Below, in pieces: positions 1 through 7,655 of a DNA stretch of 64,000 bases. This DNA is from Oscillospiraceae bacterium (GTDB lineage Bacteria; Bacillota; Clostridia; Oscillospirales; Acutalibacteraceae), in NCBI GenBank assembly GCA_902790325.1, contig CADARP010000013.1, forward strand, positions 1-64,000. The letters run 5' to 3'. Position 1 is the stretch's first letter. The number at the start of each line of letters is the position of its first letter. The notes under the pieces were generated by a model. It did no database searches. It was not told the origin of the DNA and was given only the letters and a program-made list of their open reading frames with translations. The position numbers and the translations under genes were made by a program.

Positions 1-128
1 CCTTGTTGCTTTTTGGTGTAGCAACTTAACTGTAACACATGGAGCTCCTGTTCGTCACTCTTTTTTTGCCAGGTGTAACACATCTATTGTAAACCTACAG
101 ATCGTGCGGTGTTTTTTTGTTCAGAGTG

Positions 129-157
129 TTTACACCGCTGCCGTTTTGTGATACTAT
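129..157 (+). promoter_or_regulatory. sigma-A-type promoter for the metallohydrolase
   Basis: TTTACA at 129-134, a 17-bp spacer, and TACTAT at 152-157, 30 bp before the start codon of the next gene. The upstream 1-128 bp holds no gene; a short motif TGTAACACAT occurs twice there (about 31-40 and 72-81). Confidence 0.55.
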
Positions 158-186
158 AAAGTATCTATCAAAAAAGCGAGGCAGCT

Positions 187-1194
187 ATGACGAGCGAAAA
201 AAAGAAAAAAATCGCCACGTGGATCATCGTGCCGCTGATGCTTTTCATTTTTCTGTGGGACATCGCATCGGTCGTGCTGGGCAACGTCTACACGTCCCGC
301 GTGCAGATCACGCCCGAAACATTTGACGGCACATACAGCGACCGCATCCACTTCCTGAACACCGCCAATTCCGATGCGATCCTTCTGGAATCCGACGGCC
401 ATTTCGCACTGATCGATTCGGGTGAGGGCAGTTTCAACCCCCGCCGCAAAGGCAAATACACCGGATTCGAGCAGGTCGTGATCGATTACATCAAGAAGGT
501 CGCCGCGGACGGCAGCGGGAATGCGCATCTGGATTTTATTCTCGGCACGCACGATCATTACGACCATATCGGCAGCTTCCATGCGATTCTGCAGGAAAAG
601 GACATTCTGGTGGACAAGGCGTATTTCAAAGCATACAACCCCGCTGTCGAAAAGAAGCTGGATAAAAGATGGGGGCTTGAGGACGTCTATGAACAGATCA
701 TGGACGATCTGCGTCAGCGGAATATCCCGTGCGAGCATACGCCGCCGAGCGAACCGTTTGCGTTCGGGAATTTTACACTGCAGTTTTTCAACACGGTCAC
801 GCCGAACGAACTGTACGGCGAGGGCGAGAACGCCGCGAGCATCGGCGTCAAGGTGACGAAAGGCGCGCGTTCGGCATTTCTGGCGGCGGATATCACCCGC
901 ACGACGGGATTGACGAAGCTGCTGGAAGACAAGGTCGGACATGTGGACGTGCTCAAGATCGGACACCACGGATACTACGGTTCCGGATCTTTCTCGTGGC
1001 TGCGCAAGCTCGATCCCCGGATCGCGGTGGTGACCAACCGGCTCGGAAAAATATACCCGAATGAGAAATGGATGCTGATCTTCTGGGCTCGGCTGCCGAT
1101 TTTTGCGACAGTGGAAAATGACGGCGTGATCGTCAGCTTCGATGACAACGGCGAACTTGTTTTGACCAATCATATTCACGGAGGCAACGCATGA
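187..1194 (+). CDS. Membrane-anchored metallo-beta-lactamase-fold hydrolase, ComEC-like
   Basis: A 335-residue protein with one N-terminal membrane segment (about residues 9-33) followed by an MBL-fold domain, probably outside the membrane. The zinc signature THDHYDH is at 121-127, an AAD motif at about 233-235 supplies the bridging Asp, and GHHG is at 259-262. This matches the soluble C-terminal hydrolase domain of ComEC/Rec2 relatives, which are often freestanding in Clostridia. Its substrate is unknown; nucleic acid or phosphodiester is possible by family analogy only. The next gene, a subtilase, overlaps its last 4 bp, so the two are likely co-translated. The start is the first ATG after a plausible promoter. 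Confidence 0.85.
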   Translation: MTSEKKKKIATWIIVPLMLFIFLWDIASVVLGNVYTSRVQITPETFDGTYSDRIHFLNTANSDAILLESDGHFALIDSGEGSFNPRRKGKYTGFEQVVIDYIKKVAADGSGNAHLDFILGTHDHYDHIGSFHAILQEKDILVDKAYFKAYNPAVEKKLDKRWGLEDVYEQIMDDLRQRNIPCEHTPPSEPFAFGNFTLQFFNTVTPNELYGEGENAASIGVKVTKGARSAFLAADITRTTGLTKLLEDKVGHVDVLKIGHHGYYGSGSFSWLRKLDPRIAVVTNRLGKIYPNEKWMLIFWARLPIFATVENDGVIVSFDDNGELVLTNHIHGGNA

Positions 1195-2690
1195 AACGGA
1201 TTCTGAAAAAAACGGCAGCGGCAGCGGCTGCGCTGGTTTTGGCAGCGTATGTTTACGCACCCGCCGTATACGGTATACGCGACTATGACGAAACGGCGCA
1301 GGATCTGCCGGCTTTTTCCGCCGCCGCGCACAGAGCGCAGCCGTCGCAGACGGAAAATACGCTGATCGTCAAAACGAACGGCACGCTGCCGGACTTCCGT
1401 GCGCTGCATCCGCAGCAGACGGTGCAGGGTCCGGACGATATGTACACGGTGACGTTTTCGACCGCGCAGGAGGCGGCGGACAAGCTGCCGGACGTCTGCG
1501 CGCTGCACGGTGTGGAATACGCGGAACCGAATGTGCGCGTCTATGCGCAGGGCGCGGGAAGCGGCTATCTGACCTACGGCATGGAATTGATGAAAGCCGA
1601 GCGGTTCGCTGCCGATCTTTCCGAGCGGGACGATCTGCAGCCGGTCGTGGTGGCGGTCGTCGATTCCGGCGTGAAGGCCGACAAGGCTGTATTTGCCGGT
1701 CGTCTGACCGAGGGCGCGTCGATGAACGGAATGTCGGAGACGGAAGACGTTTACGGACACGGAACGTGCGTTGCGGGCGTTGTGGCGGACTGCACGCGCG
1801 GCCTGCCGGTACAGATCATGTCGGTTCGCGTGCTCGGCCCGGACGGGAGCGGTTCGCTTCTGGATGCGGCAAACGGCGTCAAATATGCCGCCGAACACGG
1901 CGCGGCGATCGTCAATCTCAGTTTTGTAGCGGAGGTGTGCAGCCAGACGCTGCACGACGCTGTGGACAGCGCGGTCGCATACGGTAGTCTCCCGGTTATC
2001 TGCACGGGCAATTCTGCGCTGGATATGGACAAGAAAGCCAGTTGTCCCGCGGATTATTCGCGCGGATTTGTCGTATCCGGCTGCGATCAAAAAACGGACT
2101 ATTATAAGAAATCCTGCTATGGCTCGACAGTCGATATGTGCGCGCCTGCCGTGGACGTCAGCTGTTACGGCGTATACAGCCCGACACAGACCATGAGCGG
2201 CACATCCTTTGCCGCGCCGCACATTTCCGCGATCGCCGCGATGTACAAGCTGTACGTTCCCGATGCGGATCGCGCTGTGCTGGAGAAGTGGCTGACGTTG
2301 AATACGAAGGATCTCGGCGATACGGGGTTCGATACCCGGTTCGGCTGGGGACTGCCCGACCTGTCTGCGCTTGACGGGACGCAGACGCGTTCCGCGGCGG
2401 CGAAGATCCGGAACGTAGAGATCAGCCGTGCACCGGATAAAACGACCTATTATTACAAGGAGCAGTTTTCACCGGAAGGGCTGCGGGTGCGGGTGACATA
2501 TTCCGACGGCGTCACGGAAGAGCGCACGACGCAGGGCGTGCAGCTTCTGGGAGCGGATTCGCTCAAGCCCGGCACGAACACGATCCGCGCGGTTTTTGAC
2601 GGACACGAGGCGGCGTTTGACGTGACGGTCCGATACAAGTGGTGGCAGTGGATCATCCGGATTTTCCTGTTCGGATGGATCTGGTATTGA
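1191..2690 (+). CDS. Secreted S8 subtilisin-like serine protease with aromatic C-terminal tail
   Basis: A 499-residue protein. Residues 1-28 form a signal peptide with a poly-Ala core. An I9-like propeptide region spans about 55-118. The catalytic triad is Asp158 in VVDSG, His190 in YGHGT and Ser339 in SGTS, with a likely oxyanion Asn274 in CTGNS. A bacterial Ig-like domain (about 405-482) follows, and the chain ends in WWQWIIRIFLFGWIWY (484-499). Almost the same tail ends a small reading frame at 26802-27047. The protein is expected to act outside the cell or at the envelope. It overlaps the upstream MBL gene by ATGA, suggesting one operon. The tail's role is unknown; anchoring is inference. 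Confidence 0.9.
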   Translation: MKRILKKTAAAAAALVLAAYVYAPAVYGIRDYDETAQDLPAFSAAAHRAQPSQTENTLIVKTNGTLPDFRALHPQQTVQGPDDMYTVTFSTAQEAADKLPDVCALHGVEYAEPNVRVYAQGAGSGYLTYGMELMKAERFAADLSERDDLQPVVVAVVDSGVKADKAVFAGRLTEGASMNGMSETEDVYGHGTCVAGVVADCTRGLPVQIMSVRVLGPDGSGSLLDAANGVKYAAEHGAAIVNLSFVAEVCSQTLHDAVDSAVAYGSLPVICTGNSALDMDKKASCPADYSRGFVVSGCDQKTDYYKKSCYGSTVDMCAPAVDVSCYGVYSPTQTMSGTSFAAPHISAIAAMYKLYVPDADRAVLEKWLTLNTKDLGDTGFDTRFGWGLPDLSALDGTQTRSAAAKIRNVEISRAPDKTTYYYKEQFSPEGLRVRVTYSDGVTEERTTQGVQLLGADSLKPGTNTIRAVFDGHEAAFDVTVRYKWWQWIIRIFLFGWIWY

Positions 2691-2769
2691 GGCGTGCCGC
2701 GCGCGTGCGGAACCGTGGGGGATTGCGTAAACAAACCGTGAACTTTTCTTGTACTTTTTCAGATCCGGA

Positions 2770-2798
2770 TTGACAATAATGTCAGAATATGGTACATT
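2770..2798 (+). promoter_or_regulatory. Promoter for the AbrB-family gene
   Basis: Perfect TTGACA at 2770-2775, a 17-bp spacer and TACATT at 2793-2798, about 38 bp before the ATG. Confidence 0.65.
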
Positions 2799-2836
2799 TT
2801 GACTGAGGATTCGGCCAAGAAAAGGAGGTATTGTGT

Positions 2837-3088
2837 ATGAAATCTCTCGGTATCGTGCGCAAGGTCGATCATGTGGGACGTATCGTTTTGCCCAAGGAGC
2901 TGCGCCGTCTGTTCGATTTGGTGGACAATGAGGATTCCCTGGAGATCTTCGTCGAGGACGACAAGATCATTCTGAAGAAATACGAGCCTGCCTGTATCTT
3001 CTGCGACAACGCGGACAATCTGGTGGACTACATGAGCAAGAAGGTCTGCAAGGACTGCATCGAAAAGCTGAAAGAACTGACGGACTGA
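2837..3088 (+). CDS. AbrB/SpoVT-type transition-state regulator
   Basis: An 83-residue protein with an N-terminal swapped-hairpin AbrB domain: the early stretch VDHVGRIVLPKELRR is the family hallmark, as in AbrB, Abh and SpoVT. The C-terminal half has a Cys-rich knuckle (CIFCDNADN...KKVCKDC), giving two CxxC pairs that probably bind zinc, a variant common in clostridial AbrB proteins. It likely binds AT-rich promoters during growth-phase transition or sporulation. I chose ATG 2837, 7 bp after a very strong AGGAGGT ribosome site; a TTG two codons upstream is less likely. It is monocistronic, between its own promoter and terminator. Confidence 0.88.
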   Translation: MKSLGIVRKVDHVGRIVLPKELRRLFDLVDNEDSLEIFVEDDKIILKKYEPACIFCDNADNLVDYMSKKVCKDCIEKLKELTD

Positions 3089-3107
3089 CAGATAAAACAG
3101 GAAAGCG

Positions 3108-3137
3108 GAGCTGTCGCAATTTGCGGCGGCTCTTTTT
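3108..3137 (+). terminator. Rho-independent terminator after the AbrB gene
   Basis: GAGC(t)G(t)CGCAA / TTGCG(g)C(g)GCTC hairpin followed by TTTTT, starting 20 bp after the stop codon. Confidence 0.8.
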
Positions 3138-3143
3138 AGGTTC

Positions 3144-3303
3144 TTCACGGATTTTTGTGGGTTGCGTATCCGATTCGTTTTCCTCGAGTAGGGCACGGAT
3201 ACATCCGTGCCGCAAGAGATAGCATTTCTGGCGACAAGCATGTATGCTTGCCCTGCATGCAAACAAAACAAAATGCGTTTTATCTCCCAAAAATCCGTGA
3301 TGA
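3144..3303. repeat. Palindromic intergenic element with two internal hairpins
   Basis: Ends are inverted: TTCACGGATTTTTGTGGG on the left and CCCAAAAATCCGTGA on the right. Inside are two perfect or near-perfect short hairpins built on GGCACGGATACATCCGTGCC and on CAAGCATGTATGCTTG. No open frame fits. The same outer ends occur on the MITE-like elements at 10.1 and 24.7 kb, so this is probably a related non-autonomous element. Confidence 0.55.
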
Positions 3304-3381
3304 GTGAAAAAACGAGCTGCCAAAATTGCAGGGGCCTTCCCTCCATATTCGGAAGAAAAGCCCCCAAGGGTTAATTTGATT

Positions 3382-4335
3382 TTATTTCTGGTCGATGGTC
3401 AGGTGAATGCCGAACAATCTCCTGAAGAACGCGCCAAGTCTATCAAAGAAACCTTTTTTCACTGTAACTGTCTCGCTCTCGGATGCAGCAAGTACGGTCT
3501 TTCCGTCTTCCGAAAGCACCTTCACCTGCACACGGAAGTCCTGCACGGCCTCCTTCACTTCCAGCACATCGCTTGTTCCGGCATCCTGATCGTTAAGGAA
3601 CCAGCGCACGATCGAGCCTTCCGGCACATCGGCATTATAGTGGAACTTCATCGTGGTCTTGTACTTGACCGTCCGCGCAGACTGGAAACCGGAGATGGAA
3701 ACGGATGCGTTTGATCCTTTGGGTGCGTTCTTTACAGTAAAGTCCACCGTTTCACCTTCTGCGGCATTCTTTGACGCTACCTGAAGAATGCCATAGGTGT
3801 CATCTTTGATGCCGCTGAAAGAATACTGGTTGTCAAAATACTCAAATTCCGCATTATCAATCAGAGGTGTAATCACAACGCTTTTTGCGTTTTCCGGAAT
3901 CTCATACATCACGTACTCGGTCGCTTCCGATACGGACTCGCATTTCATCGGATACACTTTTGCGCCCTCAATGACGATTTGGTTTTTGTTCGCATAAAAA
4001 TAACGATTTCGTTTAAATGAAGGCGCCAACGAAAAGTAGTGCGGGATATCCATTATATCCAATCCTCTTATTCCGGATGGGAATGTTTCTAGGGGTGCTT
4101 GATGGACAAATCCGTCAGAACCCATGTAATAATAGGTTTCCGTTTCGGTGAAATTGTTATCGTAAACATAAATCCGCTGTTGTCCGCCGACTTCTTTATA
4201 GTATAGGAAATTCACCGCATGACCGCCCCCGGACGCACCATACATACCGAGCTGCAGATCACCCTTGTTGTCATGTGCATGGTCTTTTACATAATTGACA
4301 CAACTATTCCAATCGGATTGTATTACAATCGTAAT
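3382..4335 (-). pseudogene. 5'-truncated secreted cysteine-peptidase-like gene with amphipathic C-terminal tail
   Basis: The frame reads as good protein from about 4335 down to the stop at 3382, but no signal peptide or credible start exists. The extra N-terminal residues of the open frame are only the antisense of the HTH gene at 4347. The remaining N-terminus carries a GGGHAVNFLYY segment followed by IYVYDNN, resembling the catalytic-His half of papain- or C39-like peptidases. The Cys half is missing. The rest looks like beta-rich extracellular modules, and the last residues include GFFDRLGAFFRRLFG, a tail also seen on the LRR protein at 49695-51974. I infer loss of the 5' end where the HTH gene now starts. 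Function of the remnant is doubtful. Confidence 0.6.
4295..4335 (+). promoter_or_regulatory. Promoter and palindromic operator for the XRE gene
   Basis: TTGACA at 4295-4300, a 17-bp spacer and a weak TTGTAT at 4318-4323. A palindrome ATTAC-AATC-GTAAT at 4322-4335 overlaps the start site, as expected for autoregulation by the adjacent HTH protein. The operator role is inference. Confidence 0.4.
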
Positions 4336-4346
4336 TGGTGATGCAT

Positions 4347-4562
4347 ATGAAAAGCTGGCAGGAGCGTATTCGCGAGCTGCGGGAGGATCACGATTTAACA
4401 CAGCGTGACGTCGCCGCGCTGCTCGGCACGACACAGCAAGTCTACTCCCGCTACGAGCAGGGCGTCAACGAACTGCCTATCCGCCACCTCATCACACTTT
4501 GCAGATTCTATAAGGTCGATTCCGATTATATTCTCGGACTGAGCGAACAGAGAACCCCTTGA
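4347..4562 (+). CDS. Small XRE-family HTH regulator
   Basis: A 71-residue, single-domain Cro/CI-type protein. The HTH reads DLTQRDVAALLGTTQQVYSR, followed by the typical helix ending in LGL. There is no effector domain, so it is probably a local repressor. The ATG at 4347 was chosen because a GGTGA ribosome site lies 5-6 bp upstream; in-frame ATG 4341 is possible. Its promoter and start lie exactly where the opposite-strand peptidase-like gene is cut off, suggesting that acquisition of this gene and the truncation are linked. Confidence 0.75.
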   Translation: MKSWQERIRELREDHDLTQRDVAALLGTTQQVYSRYEQGVNELPIRHLITLCRFYKVDSDYILGLSEQRTP

Positions 4563-4598
4563 TCCGGCAAACGCCGTGATTAAGGGGTTGTTTCTTTT
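4553..4598 (+). terminator. Terminator overlapping the end of the XRE gene
   Basis: AACCCCTT ... AAGGGGTT arms with a run TTTCTTTT. The left arm includes the last codons of the XRE gene. Confidence 0.7.
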
Positions 4599-4640
4599 GC
4601 GCGAATGGTTTATAATAAAATGTGCTTTTATTCTGCTCTT

Positions 4641-4827
4641 TACGGAAAGTTGGGGGAATCCGTTTTCCGGTGTCATCGCGAGGAGCGAAGCGACGCGGCG
4701 ATCTCCCAAAGATGCCGGTTAAGGTGTTGCTTATTACCTGCATCCGGTTGAGATTGCCGCAGCCCCTTCGGCCCTTCGCAATGTCAGTACTTCTTGTTTG
4801 CACGTTCCTCCATTTTTCCGTGATGAA
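4641..4827. mobile_element. MITE-like element, family 1, copy 1
   Basis: About 187 bp, non-coding. Ends are inverted (ACGGAAA at left, TTTCCGTGATGAA at right). The inside has a GTCATCGCGAGGAGCGAAG stretch and, after GATTGCCGCAG, a matching TTCGCAATGTCA. It is nearly identical to 24541-24727. No transposase is present, so it would need one in trans. Confidence 0.65.
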
Positions 4828-4860
4828 CCGTTTATTCTGCAAGACGCTAAAGGAGACGCC

Positions 4861-6246
4861 ATGATCCATCAATACAAACTCGGCGGGCGAAACATCGTGC
4901 TGGACGTGTGCTCCGGCGCGGTACATGTCGTGGACGATGCGGCATACGATATGATCGCGCTGTTTGAAAAAACCGCAAAAGAAGATGTGATTCGTCAACT
5001 CGCGGAAAAATACGCTGGCGATCCCGACGTGACCGTCGATGAACTGGAAGAATGCTACAGCCAGATCGAAGCGCTGCGCGATGCGGGTTCGCTGTTCACA
5101 CCCGACACGTTCGAGCCGATGGCGGACACACTCAAACAAAAAACTTCCGGCGTCATTAAGGCGCTGTGTCTGCACGTCGCGCACACCTGTAATCTCAACT
5201 GCGCCTACTGCTTCGCAAGTCAGGGCAAATACCACGGCGAACGCGCCGTGATGTCCTATGAGGTCGGCAAACGCGCACTCGACTTCCTCGTGGAAAACTC
5301 CGGTTCGCGGCGCAATCTCGAGGTCGACTTTTTCGGCGGAGAACCGCTGTTGAATTTCGACGTCGTCAAACAGCTTGTCGCATACGCGCGCAGCATCGAG
5401 CAGGACGCAAAGAAAAACTTCCGCTTTACGCTGACGACCAACGGGATGCTCATCGACGACGACGTGATCGACTTCGCCAACCGCGAGATGCACAACGTCG
5501 TTCTGAGTCTCGACGGCCGCAAAGAGATCCACGACCGTTTCCGCGTAGATTACGCGGGACACGGCAGTTGGGACACGATCGTCCCGAAATTCCAGAAATT
5601 CGTCGAAGCCCGCGGCGGCAAAAACTATTACATGCGCGGCACGTTCACGCACGCGAACCCCGACTTTCTGCGCGATGTCGAAACGATGCTCGACCTGGGC
5701 TTCACGGAGCTGAGCATGGAGCCGGTCGTCTGCGCCGCGGACGACCCGTCCGCACTCACGCAGGACGACCTTCCGATTGTGCTGCGTCAGTATGAGGAGC
5801 TGGCCGATCTGATGATCCGCCGCCGCAAAGCAGGCAAGCCCTTCACCTTCTATCACTACATGATCGACCTGACCGCGGGACCGTGCATCTACAAACGTAT
5901 TTCCGGCTGCGGTTCGGGCACGGAATATATGGCGGTCACGCCGTGGGGCGACCTGTACCCCTGCCACCAGTTCGTCGGCGACGAAGCGTTCCGCCTGGGC
6001 GACATCTGGCATGGCGTGACGAATCCGGACGTGCAGGCCGAATTCCGCGCGTGCAACGTGTATGCGCGTCCGGACTGCCGCGACTGCTGGGCGAAACTCT
6101 ACTGTTCCGGCGGCTGCGCGGCAAACGCCTATCACGCGACGGGCAGCGTGCGCGGCGTCTACAAATACGGGTGCGAACTGTTCCGCAAGCGCATGGAGTG
6201 CGCGATCCTGGCGGCTGTGGACGCCGAGCTGGGAGACGATGCATGA
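4861..6246 (+). CDS. scfB: SCIFF-peptide maturase, radical SAM/SPASM thioether synthase
   Basis: A 461-residue radical SAM protein. The N-terminus (MIHQYKLGGRNIVLDV) and the early VHVVDD motif are diagnostic of the enzyme that cross-links the SCIFF (six cysteines in forty-five) precursor. The radical SAM cluster motif is C110-NLN-C114-AY-C117. A SPASM region follows (about 345-435) with a GCGSGTEYMAV segment, YPCHQF, and a terminal CRDCWAKLYCSGGC. It would install Cys-to-Thr type thioether bonds. The start has a strong AAGGAG site. The downstream decarboxylase overlaps by ATGA. The usual upstream scfA precursor gene is not visible; a MITE-like element sits there instead. Confidence 0.88.
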   Translation: MIHQYKLGGRNIVLDVCSGAVHVVDDAAYDMIALFEKTAKEDVIRQLAEKYAGDPDVTVDELEECYSQIEALRDAGSLFTPDTFEPMADTLKQKTSGVIKALCLHVAHTCNLNCAYCFASQGKYHGERAVMSYEVGKRALDFLVENSGSRRNLEVDFFGGEPLLNFDVVKQLVAYARSIEQDAKKNFRFTLTTNGMLIDDDVIDFANREMHNVVLSLDGRKEIHDRFRVDYAGHGSWDTIVPKFQKFVEARGGKNYYMRGTFTHANPDFLRDVETMLDLGFTELSMEPVVCAADDPSALTQDDLPIVLRQYEELADLMIRRRKAGKPFTFYHYMIDLTAGPCIYKRISGCGSGTEYMAVTPWGDLYPCHQFVGDEAFRLGDIWHGVTNPDVQAEFRACNVYARPDCRDCWAKLYCSGGCAANAYHATGSVRGVYKYGCELFRKRMECAILAAVDAELGDDA

Positions 6247-7574
6247 ACACGCCGATCCGCGATTTCGTAAGCGCCTATGCCGCGCGCGATCCTGTGCGCC
6301 TGCATATGCCCGGTCACAAGGGAAAACCTGTCCTCGGCTGCGAACCGTTTGACATAACGGAAATCGACGGCGCGGGCAATCTGTACGCGCCGGACGGGAT
6401 CGTTGCCGAAAGTGAAGGAAACGCGTCCCGCTTGTTCGGCTGCCGGACGTACTATTCCGCGGAAGGGTCGTCGCTGTGCATCCGCGCCATGCTCCTGCTC
6501 GCGCGGCAGAGCACGGGTCGTTCCACCGTACTCGCGGCGCGCAACGTGCACCGGGCTTTTCTGTCCGCGGCGGCGCTGCTGGATCTTGATGTGCGGTGGC
6601 TGCATCCGCAGCCGGACGAAGCATATCAAAGCTGCACGATCACGCCGGACGCATTGGAAAACGCTCTGCGTTCTGTCAAACCGTGCGCAGTGTATATCAC
6701 CTCGCCGGACTATCTCGGCAATCTTGCCGACGTCGCTGCCATTGCGCAGGTCTGCCGCGACAACGGCGTACTGCTTTTGGTGGACAACGCGCACGGCGCA
6801 TATCTGCATTTTCTGCCGCAGCCGTGTCACCCGATGGATCTCGGTGCGGATCTGTGCTGCGATTCCGCGCACAAAACGCTGCCTGTGCTCACGGGCGGCG
6901 CGTACCTGCATGTGTCGCCGCGGCTCGGTTTTTCGTCCCGTCAGGTCAAGGATGCGCTTGCGCTGTTCGGCTCGACCAGCCCGTCTTACCTCATTCTGCA
7001 GTCGCTCGATCTGGCGAATCTTTATCTCGAAACGTATGCCGCGCGCCTGGCTGGATTTCTGCCGCGCATGACCGCGCTGCGGGATGCGCTCCTTGCGCAC
7101 GGCTATTCGCTTCGCGGCAGCGAACCGTTGAAACTGACCGTATGCGCCAAACCGTTCGGGTATACGGGCAGCGCGCTCGCGGGAACGCTCATGCAAAACG
7201 ATCTGTTCTGCGAGCTGCACGATCCGGATCATCTGGTCTGTATGGTCACGCCGGAGAACGCCGACGATCTGCCGCGTCTGCGGGATGCGCTGCTGTCACT
7301 GCCGCGCCGGACGCCCCTGACTGATTCACCGCCTGCATACCGCACGCTGCCGCAGACCGTATCCGTGCGCGAGGCGTGCCTTGCCCCGCGGGAAACTCTG
7401 CCGACCGAAGCGTGTGTCGGCCGCATCGCTGCGGGCATAAGCGCAACCTGCCCGCCCGCCGTACCGATCGTGCTGTGCGGCGAACGCATCGACGCGGACG
7501 CGGCGCGGCGGCTGGCATATTACGGCGTGCGCACATGCGACGTACTGATCGAATCCGGCGCAAAACCCGAATAA
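6243..7574 (+). CDS. PLP-dependent Orn/Lys/Arg decarboxylase-family protein
   Basis: A 443-residue fold-type I PLP enzyme of the Orn/Lys/Arg decarboxylase major-domain family. HMPGHK at 21-26 is the family N-terminal signature, DNAHG at 181-185 contains the PLP-binding Asp, and Lys211 in SAHKTLPVLTGGA forms the Schiff base. It is shorter than inducible E. coli decarboxylases and lacks the wing domain, as in many Firmicute SpeA/YaaO-type proteins. The substrate cannot be assigned from sequence. It starts at ATG 6243 inside the stop of the SCIFF maturase, so it is translationally coupled; a functional link between them is not implied by family knowledge. Confidence 0.82.
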   Translation: MNTPIRDFVSAYAARDPVRLHMPGHKGKPVLGCEPFDITEIDGAGNLYAPDGIVAESEGNASRLFGCRTYYSAEGSSLCIRAMLLLARQSTGRSTVLAARNVHRAFLSAAALLDLDVRWLHPQPDEAYQSCTITPDALENALRSVKPCAVYITSPDYLGNLADVAAIAQVCRDNGVLLLVDNAHGAYLHFLPQPCHPMDLGADLCCDSAHKTLPVLTGGAYLHVSPRLGFSSRQVKDALALFGSTSPSYLILQSLDLANLYLETYAARLAGFLPRMTALRDALLAHGYSLRGSEPLKLTVCAKPFGYTGSALAGTLMQNDLFCELHDPDHLVCMVTPENADDLPRLRDALLSLPRRTPLTDSPPAYRTLPQTVSVREACLAPRETLPTEACVGRIAAGISATCPPAVPIVLCGERIDADAARRLAYYGVRTCDVLIESGAKPE

Positions 7575-7590
7575 ATCCTTTCGTTTCCCG

Positions 7591-7619
7591 TTGCAAATCG
7601 GGCGAAAATGTAGTAATAT
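7591..7619 (+). promoter_or_regulatory. Promoter for the M28 peptidase gene
   Basis: TTGCAA at 7591-7596, 17-bp spacer, TAATAT at 7614-7619. Confidence 0.6.
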
Positions 7620-7655
7620 TATTTTTTGGAATTCATTCGCGCGGGAGGAGCCTTT

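Noticed and set aside
4336-4434. N-terminal extension of the peptidase-like frame
   Set aside because: It is the exact antisense of the XRE coding sequence and has no signal peptide.
5883-6242. Extended N-terminus of the PLP decarboxylase
   Set aside because: It overlaps the 3' third of the SCIFF maturase in another frame; the ATG at 6243 gives a family-typical start.
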